A stretch of 41,470 bases of DNA from Gemmatimonadaceae bacterium (GTDB taxonomy: Bacteria; Gemmatimonadota; Gemmatimonadetes; Gemmatimonadales; Gemmatimonadaceae). The stretch lies in the NCBI GenBank assembly GCA_036496605.1, contig DASXKV010000063.1:1-41470 (forward strand). Reading direction: 5' to 3'. The stretch's first letter is position 1, and each line of letters starts with the position of its first letter. The notes below the pieces were generated by a model. The model had not been told where the DNA came from. It searched no databases and worked only from the letters and a program-made list of their open reading frames with translations. A program made the translations under genes and the position numbers. Of the stretch, positions 18,550 through 27,145 are shown in pieces.

Positions 18550-20127
18550 TCACGGCTGAGCCGCCACCGCGGCCGAGCGCCCCGAGCGAGCCACGACAGC
18601 CGGACTCAATACGCCGACGCGATCGACCACATTCACCACCACCCGTTCGATCTCTCCAGCGCCAGCCACGCCGAGCCGGTGCGACCGGACTTCGTTAGGC
18701 AGGATCTCGGTCGTCCACTGGCCGCCCTGCAACGTGCGCACCAGCCAGAGCCACGGCTTGCTGCCGTCCGCCGGCGTGAGGCGCACGTACTGCTCACCGG
18801 TGGCCGCAGATGCGAACAGAGTCGCCGTCGGGCGCGGTGGCGGCGTCCGCTCGAGCCACGGACTGGCCGGCACGAGCACGGGCTCGGCGTACAGGGGCGC
18901 GAGCTTCGCGTCGATGCTGTCGACGTCGCGCATCAAGCCTTTCATGCTGAAGAAGACGTTCCCCGTCGCGCCGCCGTTCGGCGCGCTCGTGACGCTCACT
19001 CTCGTTAGGTTCACCTGCTGGATGATCTCGTCGGCGCGCCAACCCGCGCGCGTTCCAGCCGATTTCTGTGTCGTGTCGACGACACGATGCAAGCCATTCC
19101 CGATCCAGAGATTCCGGTGCTTGATGTTCTGTGACGCCCACCAATCCAGCAGCACGGGATAGCTCTGCGGCGAATCGATCGACCAATAGAGCTGCGGCAC
19201 CCAATAGTCCACCCATCCGTTCCGCAGCCACTTCCGTGTGTCGGCGAAGATCTCCTGATACGCGTCGAAGCCCGGTGTCACGCTCGGCGGATTGCCGGGG
19301 CGCCAGATCCCGATCGGACTCACGCCGAAGCGTACCCACCGCTTCGTCGCGTGCACGCCGCGGTCGAGCGCCTCGACGAGTAGATCGACGTTGCGTCGGC
19401 GCCAATCGTCGCGCGCCAAGGTACCCCCGCCACGGCGATAGCGCGCATAGGTCGCGGAATCGGGAAAGTCGATCGCGCGTCCGCTCGAGTCGTTCTCCCG
19501 GTACGGATAGAAGTAGTCGTCGATGTGCACACCGTCGATGTCGTATCGCTTCACGACGTCGAGGACGACCTGCACTGTGCGGGCGCGCACGGCGGGATCG
19601 CCGGGATCCATCCACAGATAGCTGCCGTACTGCCTGACGAGTGATGGCGACGTTCGGCTGACGTGGGTGCGCGCCGCCTCGCTGAGCGGCCTTGCATAAC
19701 GAGCGCGATACGGATTGAACCACGCATGCAGCTCCAGCCCGCGCTGGTGTGCCTCGGTCACCGCAAAGGCGAGCGGATCCCACGCCGGCTCCGGCGCACG
19801 GCCCTGGCGTCCCGTCAGATACTCCGACCAGGGCTCGAGACGCGAATCGTATAGCGCGTCCGTCCCCGGGCGGATCTGGAAAATGATTGCATTGAGATGG
19901 AGCGCGACCGCCTTGTTGAGGATCGCGAGCAGTTCGGCCTGTTGCGACCAGGTGTCGAGATCCGGGCGCGACGGCCAATCGATGTTCCCGACTGTCGCAA
20001 CCCATGCCGCACGAAATTCTCGACGCACGGGAGGGGGGTCCTGCGCGTAGAGGCGAGAGGGTTGAGCGCTGAGCGTGACTACGGAAAGAGCGGCCGCGAA
20101 ACAGGCGGATGATCGACGAATCGGCAT
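18550..20127 (-). CDS. GHL10 (DUF187/YddW-like) secreted glycoside-hydrolase-like protein
   Basis: 525 residues. Signal peptide MPIRRSSACFAAALSVVTLSAQPSRLYAQ. The family TIM barrel starts at REFRAAWVATVGNIDWPSRP, continues with LNAIIFQIRPGTDALYDS, LELHAWFNPYRARYA, YDIDGVHIDDYFYPY, VRFGVSPIGIWRPGN, and WVDYWVPQLYWSIDSPQSYPVLLDWW. These blocks are diagnostic for glycosyl-hydrolase-like 10 proteins; YddW-type relatives act on, or bind, peptidoglycan-type glycans. The C-terminal 120 residues (LVPASPWLERTPPPRPT onward) look like a fibronectin/Ig-type beta domain. Divergent from the lipoprotein gene at 20279. Confidence 0.9.
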   Translation of the reverse strand: MPIRRSSACFAAALSVVTLSAQPSRLYAQDPPPVRREFRAAWVATVGNIDWPSRPDLDTWSQQAELLAILNKAVALHLNAIIFQIRPGTDALYDSRLEPWSEYLTGRQGRAPEPAWDPLAFAVTEAHQRGLELHAWFNPYRARYARPLSEAARTHVSRTSPSLVRQYGSYLWMDPGDPAVRARTVQVVLDVVKRYDIDGVHIDDYFYPYRENDSSGRAIDFPDSATYARYRRGGGTLARDDWRRRNVDLLVEALDRGVHATKRWVRFGVSPIGIWRPGNPPSVTPGFDAYQEIFADTRKWLRNGWVDYWVPQLYWSIDSPQSYPVLLDWWASQNIKHRNLWIGNGLHRVVDTTQKSAGTRAGWRADEIIQQVNLTRVSVTSAPNGGATGNVFFSMKGLMRDVDSIDAKLAPLYAEPVLVPASPWLERTPPPRPTATLFASAATGEQYVRLTPADGSKPWLWLVRTLQGGQWTTEILPNEVRSHRLGVAGAGEIERVVVNVVDRVGVLSPAVVARSGRSAAVAAQP

Positions 20128-20278
20128 GGATGCAACGTGACCATCTGAACGCCTCGATTCAACCGCCTGGGGTCATTCGTCCGAGGGAGAATCGCGGTGA
20201 CAGCGTCTCCGCTCCCGCGTCCATCTACGGAGTGCCGGCCAGGCCAACGTGCCTCTCGAACCATCCCGGAGCCCTTTC

Positions 20279-21397
20279 ATGCACAACCAAGTCGTTGCCC
20301 AGGCGGCGCGAATGAGCGCGCGCTTGTCGATCGTCTTCCTCGCCGTCGTGAGCGCGTGCGAGGTACCGACCAAGCTCCCCATCTGGGACCAGACATGGGT
20401 AATTCCGGGGGACAGCACTCGCGTCAGCGTCAGCGAGCTGCTGCCGAAGAGTGGCGAGATCACCGTCTCCACGTCGGGCGGACAACCCGTCTTCGCACTG
20501 AGCGTGGCGGCGCCGGCGGCGATCAGCCGCTCGCTCGGACAGGTCTGCGGCGCGTGCACGGCGGCAAATGGCATGACGGTGCCGAAGCCGGCGTTCTCGA
20601 TCAGCGACTCGACCGCGGTCGCACTCCCGACCGATCTCGTCGCGGCAACGATCGTGAGCGGTGGCTTCACCTACACCATCACGAACAACTTCTCGTTCGA
20701 TCCGATCCGTCCGAGCGCTGCCGGCGCTCCCTATGGCTACTTCGTGATCAGAGTCATGAATGGGGCGACGCTCGTCGCCCTCGACTCGGTCGACGGATCC
20801 ACGCTCGGCATCGGCAAGAATGGCGCGACGTTACAGCGGCCGCTCCCGCTCAACGTCGGCGGCGGCTCCCTTTCGATCACGAGCGCGACGCCTGTCGAAG
20901 TTTACTTGACGCTCAACTCACCGCAGGGCGACCCGGTGACGATCAACACCAGCCAGAGCTTCTCGGTCGCCATTCAGCCGGCGCCGATTGCGCTCAGTCA
21001 GGCGCAGGTGCAGATGAGCAATCAAACCATCAATGCCGCGCAGACGACAGTCGACCTGAGCTCGGTGAGCGATCAATCGATCGTCAATCGTGTGCAGGGC
21101 GGCGCACTCCACCTGAACATCGACAGTCCGTTCGGAGTTCAGGGAACGCTCACGGCAACGTTCAGCGTTCCCGGCGGCGCGCAAATCGTCAAATCGATCC
21201 CACTCACGACGGCCGCGACGCAAACGCTCGACGTGCCACTCACGGCCGCCGAGCTGAGGTCACTGCTCGGCCATACCGCGGACCTCACCGTGTCGGGGAG
21301 CGTCAACTCACCATCAGGTTCGGTGACGCTGACGCCGACGCAAGTCCTCCGAGTCACGAGCACTTTCCAGATCACCCTGAGCACGACGGAGAGCTGA
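20279..21397 (+). CDS. Uncharacterised surface lipoprotein with beta-rich repeats
   Basis: 372 residues from the ATG at 20279 (GGAGCC ribosome site 7 nt upstream); a second ATG at 20312 is possible. Lipobox VSAC in MSARLSIVFLAVVSACEVPTKLP. The rest is Ser/Thr/Val-rich and beta-stranded with no Cys pairs beyond CGAC near residue 92; the C-terminal half has alternating domains of 60-70 residues (DPVTINTSQSFSVAIQ; LHLNIDSPFGVQGTLTATFSVPGG; HTADLTVSGSVNSPSGSVTLTP). I do not recognise a named family. It is 3 nt upstream of the outer-membrane protein at 21401, so the two form a unit and may form a complex. Confidence 0.75.
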   Translation: MHNQVVAQAARMSARLSIVFLAVVSACEVPTKLPIWDQTWVIPGDSTRVSVSELLPKSGEITVSTSGGQPVFALSVAAPAAISRSLGQVCGACTAANGMTVPKPAFSISDSTAVALPTDLVAATIVSGGFTYTITNNFSFDPIRPSAAGAPYGYFVIRVMNGATLVALDSVDGSTLGIGKNGATLQRPLPLNVGGGSLSITSATPVEVYLTLNSPQGDPVTINTSQSFSVAIQPAPIALSQAQVQMSNQTINAAQTTVDLSSVSDQSIVNRVQGGALHLNIDSPFGVQGTLTATFSVPGGAQIVKSIPLTTAATQTLDVPLTAAELRSLLGHTADLTVSGSVNSPSGSVTLTPTQVLRVTSTFQITLSTTES

Positions 21398-21400
21398 GCC

Positions 21401-22717
21401 ATGACACGCTATCACATCGCGATCACCCGGCCGGCACTCGTTGCATTGCTCGCCGCGGCGACGTTCGCGCCCAAGGCACGCGCGCAGCTCGCGAGCGCCA
21501 GCGCGGCCTCCCTCGCGTTAGGCGACAACTACACCGCGCTCGCTCGCGGCTTCAACGCCGTCAACTGGAATCCAGCGGGACTCGGCATGCCGGAGAATCC
21601 GCTCCTGTCGTTCGCGTTCGCGGGACGGGGCGATGCAGGAATGGATCCGATCTCGATGAGCGATCTGGCAAAGTACAGTGGCGCCGTCGTTCCGAATGCC
21701 GTGCTCGCGAACTGGATGTCGCGCGTGCGGGCGCAAGGCGGTCAGAAGGTCGATGCAGAAGGCACTGGATCCTTCGCGTTGAGCGTCGGACCGTTTGCCT
21801 TCCAGCTGGCCACGAATGCCTACGAGCGCGGCAAGCTCAATCCGGACGCCGTCGAAGTGCTTCTGTACGGAAACTCCACGCAGACCGGCACGCCGCGGGA
21901 CATGAACTTCACCGGCTCCCGCACCGAAGCGGCGGTGGTGACGACCGCGGCGGCGAGCTTCGGGCAATCCGTTGACATCGGCCTCGGTCCGCTCACACAA
22001 CATTTCGCGTTCGGCGCAACCGTGAAGTACATCGTCGGCAACGCCCTCTTGATCGGTCAGGACGCTGGCTCGCAGCTCGCCGCGAGTCCCCTCGCGCTCG
22101 ACGTGCAGTTCCCGATCATCCAGTCGGACACCTCACTCAATGGTATGCCGCAGCGCGGAAAGGGTGTCGGCCTCGACGTCGGCGCGGCCTGGGAGTTTGG
22201 TCCTTTCGCCGCTGGCGCAACGATTCAGAATCTCGTCAACACGTTCAAATGGAACGTGAACGAGATGTACTTCCGCCCGGGCAACGCGGTCTTCAGCGCC
22301 GCCACGCGGACGACGAATTTCGACGTGATGTCGATGGCGTCGGTGCCCGATTCGCTGCGCGCCCGCTCCGACGCGCTGAGCGCCGAGGTGGCCGCGATGC
22401 GCTTTACGCCGTCGCTCAACATCGGGGTGTCGATGAAGGTCCTTCCCTTCCTCACGGCGATGGCGGACGTCCGCCAGAATCTCGGCGACGGGATGCACCT
22501 TGCGGAGCGCACGCACGTCGGCGCGGGTGCGGAGCTCAGGATCATCCCCTTCCTTCCAATTCGCGCTGGCCTCTCGATGATCAGCGGCGGCTACGTGGCC
22601 TCGGCTGGCGCGGGTCTCGAGGTGGCATTCTTCCATCTCAATGCGGGGATCGCGGCGCGGAAGACCGAGTACGGGCAATACCCGTCCGGCGCGCTGACGG
22701 TCTCGATTGGGCAGTAA
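21401..22717 (+). CDS. PorV/TraF-like outer-membrane beta-barrel protein (DUF5723-type)
   Basis: 438 residues. Signal peptide ending PKARAQ. N-terminal block SLALGDNYTALARGFNAVNWNPAGLGMPENPLL is the hallmark of the FadL/PorV/TraF_2 superfamily (a WNPAGL-type turn). Repeating beta strands follow (FAFGATVKYIVGNALL, GVGLDVGAAWEFGPFAAGATIQNLVN, LNIGVSMKVLPFLTAMADVRQ, LRIIPFLPIRAGLSMISGG, GLEVAFFHLNAGIAAR). Possible roles in the family include transport of hydrophobic compounds or docking of secreted proteins at the surface. Translated with the lipoprotein upstream (stop and start 3 nt apart). Confidence 0.8.
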   Translation: MTRYHIAITRPALVALLAAATFAPKARAQLASASAASLALGDNYTALARGFNAVNWNPAGLGMPENPLLSFAFAGRGDAGMDPISMSDLAKYSGAVVPNAVLANWMSRVRAQGGQKVDAEGTGSFALSVGPFAFQLATNAYERGKLNPDAVEVLLYGNSTQTGTPRDMNFTGSRTEAAVVTTAAASFGQSVDIGLGPLTQHFAFGATVKYIVGNALLIGQDAGSQLAASPLALDVQFPIIQSDTSLNGMPQRGKGVGLDVGAAWEFGPFAAGATIQNLVNTFKWNVNEMYFRPGNAVFSAATRTTNFDVMSMASVPDSLRARSDALSAEVAAMRFTPSLNIGVSMKVLPFLTAMADVRQNLGDGMHLAERTHVGAGAELRIIPFLPIRAGLSMISGGYVASAGAGLEVAFFHLNAGIAARKTEYGQYPSGALTVSIGQ

Positions 22718-22738
22718 GACTCGGTAGAGTAGAAGGGC

Positions 22739-23012
22739 GCGCGTCGGGAGGGGCGCGTCGAATACGGCGCGTCGAATACGGCGCGTCGAAAGGGGCGTTT
22801 TGCGAATTCTGTAACGCGCGCGCAACGCGGCGCCCGATTTCCTTGTCTAGTCGCAGTTTCGACGCGCTCCCCTCGACGCGCTCCTCTCGACGCGCCCCTC
22901 TCGACGCGCTCCTCTCGACGCGCCCCTCTCGACGCGCCCCTCTCGACGCGCCCCTCTCGACGCGCTCCCCTCGACGCGCCTTTTTCGACGCGCCTTTTTC
23001 GACGCGCCCCTT
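22739..23012. repeat. 14-bp tandem repeat in two opposed blocks
   Basis: Left block: GCGCGTCG recurs at 22739, 22753, 22767 and 22781, exactly 14 nt apart. Right block: TCGACGCGC recurs at 22859, 22873, 22887, 22901, 22915, 22929, 22943, 22957, 22971, 22985 and 22999, again every 14 nt (11 units), with variable CCCCTC/CTCCTC/CTTTT tails. The right unit is the reverse complement of the left, with about 70 nt of unrelated sequence between. It fills the 362-nt gap between the outer-membrane gene and the ABC exporter. All six frames can be read through it, but the products are low-complexity and not credible protein. Confidence 0.95.
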
Positions 23013-23043
23013 CAGGCAGTCCCCGCCCTGCCCGTCCGCCGGA

Positions 23044-23049
23044 TATATT
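23044..23049 (+). promoter_or_regulatory. Possible -10 element of the ABC exporter gene
   Basis: TATATT sits 30 nt before the ATG, directly after the 14-bp repeat array, in an otherwise GC-rich stretch. No good -35 lies 16-18 nt upstream, so the call rests on the hexamer only. Confidence 0.3.
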
Positions 23050-23079
23050 GCGGCTCACCCCAAACGCGTTTCCTGCCGG

Positions 23080-24933
23080 ATGACTGCGCCCGCTGCTGCC
23101 GTAACTGCTCCCCAAAAGAAGAAAGTCGACACTGCCCGCGCCTGGGCCGAGACTCGCCAGCTCATTCGCGAGCACCGCGGATCCCTTACGATCGGCATGA
23201 CCCTCATGCTGATCAATCGCGTCGCCGGGCTGGTGCTTCCATGGACCTCCAAGTTCCTCATCGACGACGTCATCGGTAAAGGGCACGCACAGTTGCTCAT
23301 GCCCCTCGCCGGCGCGGCGGCGCTCGCGACGCTCATCCAGGCCGCAACAGGATTCGCGAACTCTCAGGTCGTCAGCGTCGCCGCACAGCGCGCGATCACC
23401 GAGATGCGCAAGCGGGTCCAGGAGCACGTTCTCCGACTGCCCGTCTCCTATTTCGATTCGACCAAGACCGGCGTCCTCATCTCGCGCGTGATGAGCGACG
23501 CCGAGGGCGTGCGCAACATCGTCGGAACAGGGCTCATTCAGCTCGTCGGCAGCTTGATCACGGCTGTGCTCGCGCTGGGCATCCTGGTCTGGCTGAACTG
23601 GAAGCTCACTGCTCTCACGATCGTGGTCCTTGCGGCGTTCGGTGGCATGATGGCGATTGCGTTCAAGCGTCTGCGGCCGCTGTTCCGCGAGCGGAGCATC
23701 ATCAACGCCGAAGTCACTGGTCGCCTCGCCGAAAGCCTCGGTGGCGTGCGACTCGTAAAGGTCTACGTGGCCGAGCGGCGCGAGCGGTTGGTCTTCGCCA
23801 AGGGTGTCCACAAGCTGTTCCGGAACGTGGCGAAGACGATCACGGGGACATCGGCCGTGGGCGCGGGCGCGTCGGTCATCGTTGGGCTCATCGGCGTCGT
23901 GATGATCATCGTCGGTGGACGCGCGATCCTCGCCCACCAGATGACGCTCGGCGATTTCATCATGTACATCTTCTTCGTCGGGCTGATGGCGGCGCCGCTC
24001 GTGCAGATGGCGTCGATCGGCACGCAGGTCAGCGAGGCGTTCGCGGGGCTCGATCGCATTCGCGAGATCATGCAGACACCAACCGAAGACCAGGCGGACG
24101 CGGGGAAAGCGCCGCTGTCGGACGTCCTCGGCGAGGTGAAGTTCGAGGACGTCAGCTTCGAGTACAACCCGGGCGTGCCCGTGCTCAAGCACGTCACATT
24201 CGAGGCCGAAGCCGGCTCCACGACGGCGCTCGTAGGGCCGAGTGGCTCTGGTAAGAGCACGCTCATCAACCTCGTGATGGCGTTCACGCATCCCAAGAGC
24301 GGTCGCGTCATCGTCGACGGGCACGATCTCGAGACCGCGCGACTCCACGATTATCGGGGGCAGCTCGGCGCCGTTATGCAGGACAACTTCCTCTTCGACG
24401 GCACGATCCGGGAGAACATCATCTACGCGAAACCGGGCGCGACGAACGAGGAGGTGCGCGCCGTCGCTCGCATTGCCCACGTCGACGAATTCGCGGAGAA
24501 GTTCGAGAACAAGTACGAGACCATCGTTGGTGAGCGCGGTGTGAAGCTATCGGGCGGGCAGCGCCAGCGCATCGCGATCGCGCGCGCGATCCTGGCTGAT
24601 CCACGAATTCTCATTCTCGACGAAGCGACGTCGAGCCTCGACAGCGAGAGCGAGGCCCTGATCCGCGACGGACTCCGCTCGCTGCGTCGCGGACGCACGA
24701 CGTTCGTCATCGCGCATCGTCTGTCGACGATCGAGAGCGCGGATCAGATTCTCGTCCTCGACAACGGCATCGTGGTCGAGCGCGGTACGCACCGCGAGCT
24801 CCTCGCCCTCGGCGGTCGTTATCGCCAGCTGTACGACAAGCAGTACGGCGCCGAGCGCGATCGGTTCATCAATCCGGGGGAGGATTTCATTCCCGTGCCG
24901 CCCTCGCCGAGGGAGCAGGTCAAGGTCCGCTGA
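23080..24933 (+). CDS. ABC exporter, fused membrane and ATPase domains (MsbA/multidrug type)
   Basis: 617 residues from the ATG at 23080; the frame is open far upstream through the repeat array, but residues before this ATG are low-complexity. Type-1 exporter: six membrane helices from about residue 35 (LTIGMTLMLINRVAGLVLPW) to 310, with the coupling segment ERSIINAEVTGRLAESLGGVRLVKVY. ATPase domain: GPSGSGKST, Q-loop VMQDNFLFDGTIREN, signature LSGGQRQR, Walker B ILILDEATSSLD, switch His in IAHRLST. Works as a homodimer or paired half transporter; lipid or drug export is the family role. No partner gene is adjacent. It contains no copy of the CGTTAGGC word. Confidence 0.95.
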   Translation: MTAPAAAVTAPQKKKVDTARAWAETRQLIREHRGSLTIGMTLMLINRVAGLVLPWTSKFLIDDVIGKGHAQLLMPLAGAAALATLIQAATGFANSQVVSVAAQRAITEMRKRVQEHVLRLPVSYFDSTKTGVLISRVMSDAEGVRNIVGTGLIQLVGSLITAVLALGILVWLNWKLTALTIVVLAAFGGMMAIAFKRLRPLFRERSIINAEVTGRLAESLGGVRLVKVYVAERRERLVFAKGVHKLFRNVAKTITGTSAVGAGASVIVGLIGVVMIIVGGRAILAHQMTLGDFIMYIFFVGLMAAPLVQMASIGTQVSEAFAGLDRIREIMQTPTEDQADAGKAPLSDVLGEVKFEDVSFEYNPGVPVLKHVTFEAEAGSTTALVGPSGSGKSTLINLVMAFTHPKSGRVIVDGHDLETARLHDYRGQLGAVMQDNFLFDGTIRENIIYAKPGATNEEVRAVARIAHVDEFAEKFENKYETIVGERGVKLSGGQRQRIAIARAILADPRILILDEATSSLDSESEALIRDGLRSLRRGRTTFVIAHRLSTIESADQILVLDNGIVVERGTHRELLALGGRYRQLYDKQYGAERDRFINPGEDFIPVPPSPREQVKVR

Positions 24934-25026
24934 GTACGAAACGCGGCAGAGCGAGATCTTCACCACTTCGCGGGGTATGAAGATTGGTGCGTCTTCCGCG
25001 TCACTTCTAAGCAGCAGCCCCAGCGC

Positions 25027-25032
25027 TAGATT
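25027..25032 (+). promoter_or_regulatory. Candidate -10 with a very short leader before the DUF3108 gene
   Basis: TAGATT lies only 6 nt ahead of the ATG at 25039. If used, the transcript would be leaderless or start at the ATG. A similar TAGATT occurs at 41292-41297, 10 nt before the ATG at 41308. -35 boxes are poor in both cases. Confidence 0.3.
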
Positions 25033-25038
25033 CGAGTT

Positions 25039-25818
25039 ATGCTGCGATCGATCTCAGTACTTGCCCTTTGCACAGTCGTCGCTCTCGGCTTTGGCGCCGC
25101 ACGAGCGGAGGTTGTTCATCCGTTGGCGCCGCCTGCGGAGCCTAACGCCGAAGGCAGGCCGTTTGCCGTTGGCGAGAAGCTGACCTACAACGCGAAGGTC
25201 AACTTCCTTCACGCCGGCACAGGGACGATGAGTGTCGTCGGCATCGACACCGTCCGTGGACACACGGCGTACCACACCGTCTTCGACGTCCACGGCGGAA
25301 TCCCGTTCTATAGAGTAAACGACCATTACGAGAGCTGGTTCGACACGACGACGATGGTGTCGCTGCGCTACAGGCAGAAGATCGACGAGGGCCCCTACGA
25401 GCGGGAGCGTACATACGAGATGTACCCGGAGAAAGCGACATTTAGCGAAAACGGCAAACCGGAGGAGCCGAGCGTCAGCCTGCCTCTCGACGACGGGTCC
25501 TTCATTTACTTCGTCCGCACATTGTCGCTCGATCTCGGCCAGACGTACGAGTTCAATCGCTACTTTCGTCCCGATCGGAACCCCGTTCGGCTGGAAGTCG
25601 TACGGAAAGAGCGGATCAAGGTGCCGGCCGGCGAGTTCGACGCGATTGTCGTTAGGCCTTCGATCAAGACGAACGGCATCTTCTCTCAGCACAGCAACGC
25701 GGAAATCTGGTTCTCGAACGATTCGCTCCGACTGATGCTTCGTATGAAGTCGGGGCTACCCTTTGGCACGCTGCAACTCGAGCTCAAGGACATCAACCGC
25801 GGAGGAGTGCGAGAATGA
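25039..25818 (+). CDS. DUF3108-domain secreted protein
   Basis: 259 residues. Signal peptide MLRSISVLALCTVVALGFGAARAE. The domain begins at FAVGEKLTYNAKVNFLHAGTGTMSV, with YHTVFDVHGGIPFYRVNDHYESWFDTTTMVSLRYRQKIDEG and later GQTYEFNRYFRPDRNPVRLEVVRKERIKVPAGEFDAIVVRP and AEIWFSNDSLRLMLRMKSGLPFGTLQLEL, all DUF3108 signatures. DUF3108 proteins are predicted periplasmic beta-structures of unknown role, often near outer-membrane biogenesis genes. Overlaps the next gene by ATGA. The first gene of the two-gene unit. Confidence 0.9.
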   Translation: MLRSISVLALCTVVALGFGAARAEVVHPLAPPAEPNAEGRPFAVGEKLTYNAKVNFLHAGTGTMSVVGIDTVRGHTAYHTVFDVHGGIPFYRVNDHYESWFDTTTMVSLRYRQKIDEGPYERERTYEMYPEKATFSENGKPEEPSVSLPLDDGSFIYFVRTLSLDLGQTYEFNRYFRPDRNPVRLEVVRKERIKVPAGEFDAIVVRPSIKTNGIFSQHSNAEIWFSNDSLRLMLRMKSGLPFGTLQLELKDINRGGVRE

Positions 25819-26339
25819 GACGTTCGACTTCGGTGTGGATCGGCGTGGCCGTCCTGGCGGCGATGGCATGCGGCAGACATGACGCCGATGGCGGCAGCGC
25901 CCAGGTTCAGGGCAACATCGCGCACCGTGACAGTGCAGTGACGCTCGGCCCCGGCGACGTGCGCATCGTGAACGAGGACAGCAGCGTCGAGATGGCAGTC
26001 GTCGGCCAGCAGATCATCGTGCGACTGTCGGAGAAGACGATGAATAAGGTGCGTCAGGAGACCGATACCACGCACACCGATTCGGGCTTCGGCGGCTCGA
26101 TCGAGCGCATGGTGAAGCGCACGGTGCAGTCCGCGCTGGGGCAGCAGATGACGTATCCCCTGTCCGACGTGCGCGACGCGAAGTACGAGGATGGCGCGAT
26201 CGTCCTCGACGTCAACGGCAACAAACAGCCGCGGTTGTTATCGAATACTAAATTCAACGGCCGGAAGCTTCTGGAAAGTTTCCGCCCGGACGACGCGCGG
26301 CGGTTCGTTGCGGCGGTGAACAAGAAGAAGGGCCTATAG
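25815..26339 (+). CDS. Uncharacterised lipoprotein
   Basis: 174 residues; its ATG overlaps the DUF3108 stop. Lipobox AMAC in MRRSTSVWIGVAVLAAMACGRHDADGG. The mature part is hydrophilic: a beta-rich segment (GPGDVRIVNEDSSVEMAVVGQQIIVRLSEKT), a helix (GGSIERMVKRTVQSALGQQMTYPLSDV), then YEDGAIVLDVNGNKQPRLLSNTKFNG and a basic tail with DDARRFVAAVNKKKG. No family recognised. Translational coupling suggests it works with the DUF3108 protein at the membrane. Confidence 0.75.
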   Translation: MRRSTSVWIGVAVLAAMACGRHDADGGSAQVQGNIAHRDSAVTLGPGDVRIVNEDSSVEMAVVGQQIIVRLSEKTMNKVRQETDTTHTDSGFGGSIERMVKRTVQSALGQQMTYPLSDVRDAKYEDGAIVLDVNGNKQPRLLSNTKFNGRKLLESFRPDDARRFVAAVNKKKGL

Positions 26340-26361
26340 CCCTCTGGCAGGCCGGAGGGCT
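26338..26361 (+). terminator. Hairpin at the end of the DUF3108/lipoprotein unit
   Basis: AGCCCTC (26338-26344) pairs with GAGGGCT (26355-26361); with one wobble pair the stem grows to 10 bp around a CAGG loop. It begins inside the stop codon of the lipoprotein gene. No T-run follows. Confidence 0.5.
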
Positions 26362-26413
26362 TGCAGGCGCCCCTTCTCCTGAGCAGGTTAGGCCCACCCT
26401 CTCCCCTCCGCAG

Positions 26414-27145
26414 ATGCCTCATCGTCCGATTCGCTTCGCCGCGCTTTCGAGCGCCATTGTCTTCGCGGCCGCGGGCGCCTATGCCCAAGTACCGGCCGGC
26501 CACCCTCGAGCTCAGGCCAACACCCTCACCGACGCCGAGAAGGCGACCGGGTGGAAGCTCCTTTTCGACGGCACCACGCTGAACGGCTGGCGCGGTTACA
26601 AGTCGCAGTCGGTCCCGTCGGCGTGGCACATCGCCAACGGCACGCTCACCAAGGATGTCGGCACCGACGACATCATCACCACCGACAAGTATGCCAACTT
26701 CGATCTCCAGGTCGACTGGAAGATCGCGCCGAAAGGCAACGCCGGCATTTTCTATCGGGGCACCGAGGAGTACGATCACATCTACTGGAGCGGGCCCGAG
26801 TATCAGCTCCTTGACGACAAGGGGCACGTCGACGGCAAGAGCCGCCTAACGGCGGCGGCGTCGGCTTACGCGGTCTATGCGTCGCCGAAAGGCTACCTGC
26901 ATCCGGCTGGCCAATGGAACCACACGCGCATCGTCGTCAACGGCGATCACGTCGAGCACTGGCTCAACGGCCACAAGATGGTGACATACACGTTAGGCAG
27001 TAAAGATTGGACGGCACGCGTGGATTCGAGCAAGTTCAAGGACTACCCGAACTACGGCAAGGCGACGGAGGGGTACATCGGCATTCAGGGCGACCACGAT
27101 GGAGCGCTCGCGCTCCGCAACATCAAAATCAAGGTGCTTCCATGA
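26414..27145 (+). CDS. Secreted DUF1080 protein (3-keto-disaccharide hydrolase family)
   Basis: 243 residues. Signal peptide cut after AYA (about residue 24). The concanavalin-like domain starts at GWKLLFDGTTLNGWRGY, with WHIANGTLTKD, FDLQVDWKIAPKGNAGIFYRG, SGPEYQLLDD and HPAGQWNHTRIVVNGDHVEHWLNGHKMVTY, typical of DUF1080. Characterised members hydrolyse the glycosidic bond of 3-keto-glycosides, which are labile by alpha-elimination. Stop and start overlap the transporter gene (ATGA at 27142-27145). Its secreted state fits with the exported dehydrogenase parts at 32.8-35.1 kb. A structural carbohydrate-binding role would be an alternative. Confidence 0.88.
   Translation: MPHRPIRFAALSSAIVFAAAGAYAQVPAGHPRAQANTLTDAEKATGWKLLFDGTTLNGWRGYKSQSVPSAWHIANGTLTKDVGTDDIITTDKYANFDLQVDWKIAPKGNAGIFYRGTEEYDHIYWSGPEYQLLDDKGHVDGKSRLTAAASAYAVYASPKGYLHPAGQWNHTRIVVNGDHVEHWLNGHKMVTYTLGSKDWTARVDSSKFKDYPNYGKATEGYIGIQGDHDGALALRNIKIKVLP

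Noticed and set aside
20197-21975. 592-codon plus-strand open frame in another frame
   Set aside because: Low-complexity Arg-rich; the lipoprotein frame at 20279 has signal peptide, lipobox and ribosome site.
22739-23012. CRISPR array
   Set aside because: Units are 14 nt with no unique spacers and no cas genes; it is a plain tandem repeat.
22743-23080. Extension of the ABC exporter frame through the 14-bp array as a coding N-terminus
   Set aside because: The translated sequence is low-complexity Arg/Ser/Pro, while the typical exporter N-terminus begins after the ATG at 23080.
22591-24480. 629-codon minus-strand open frame opposite the ABC exporter
   Set aside because: Charge-rich shadow with no family pattern; the plus-strand gene has every ABC motif.
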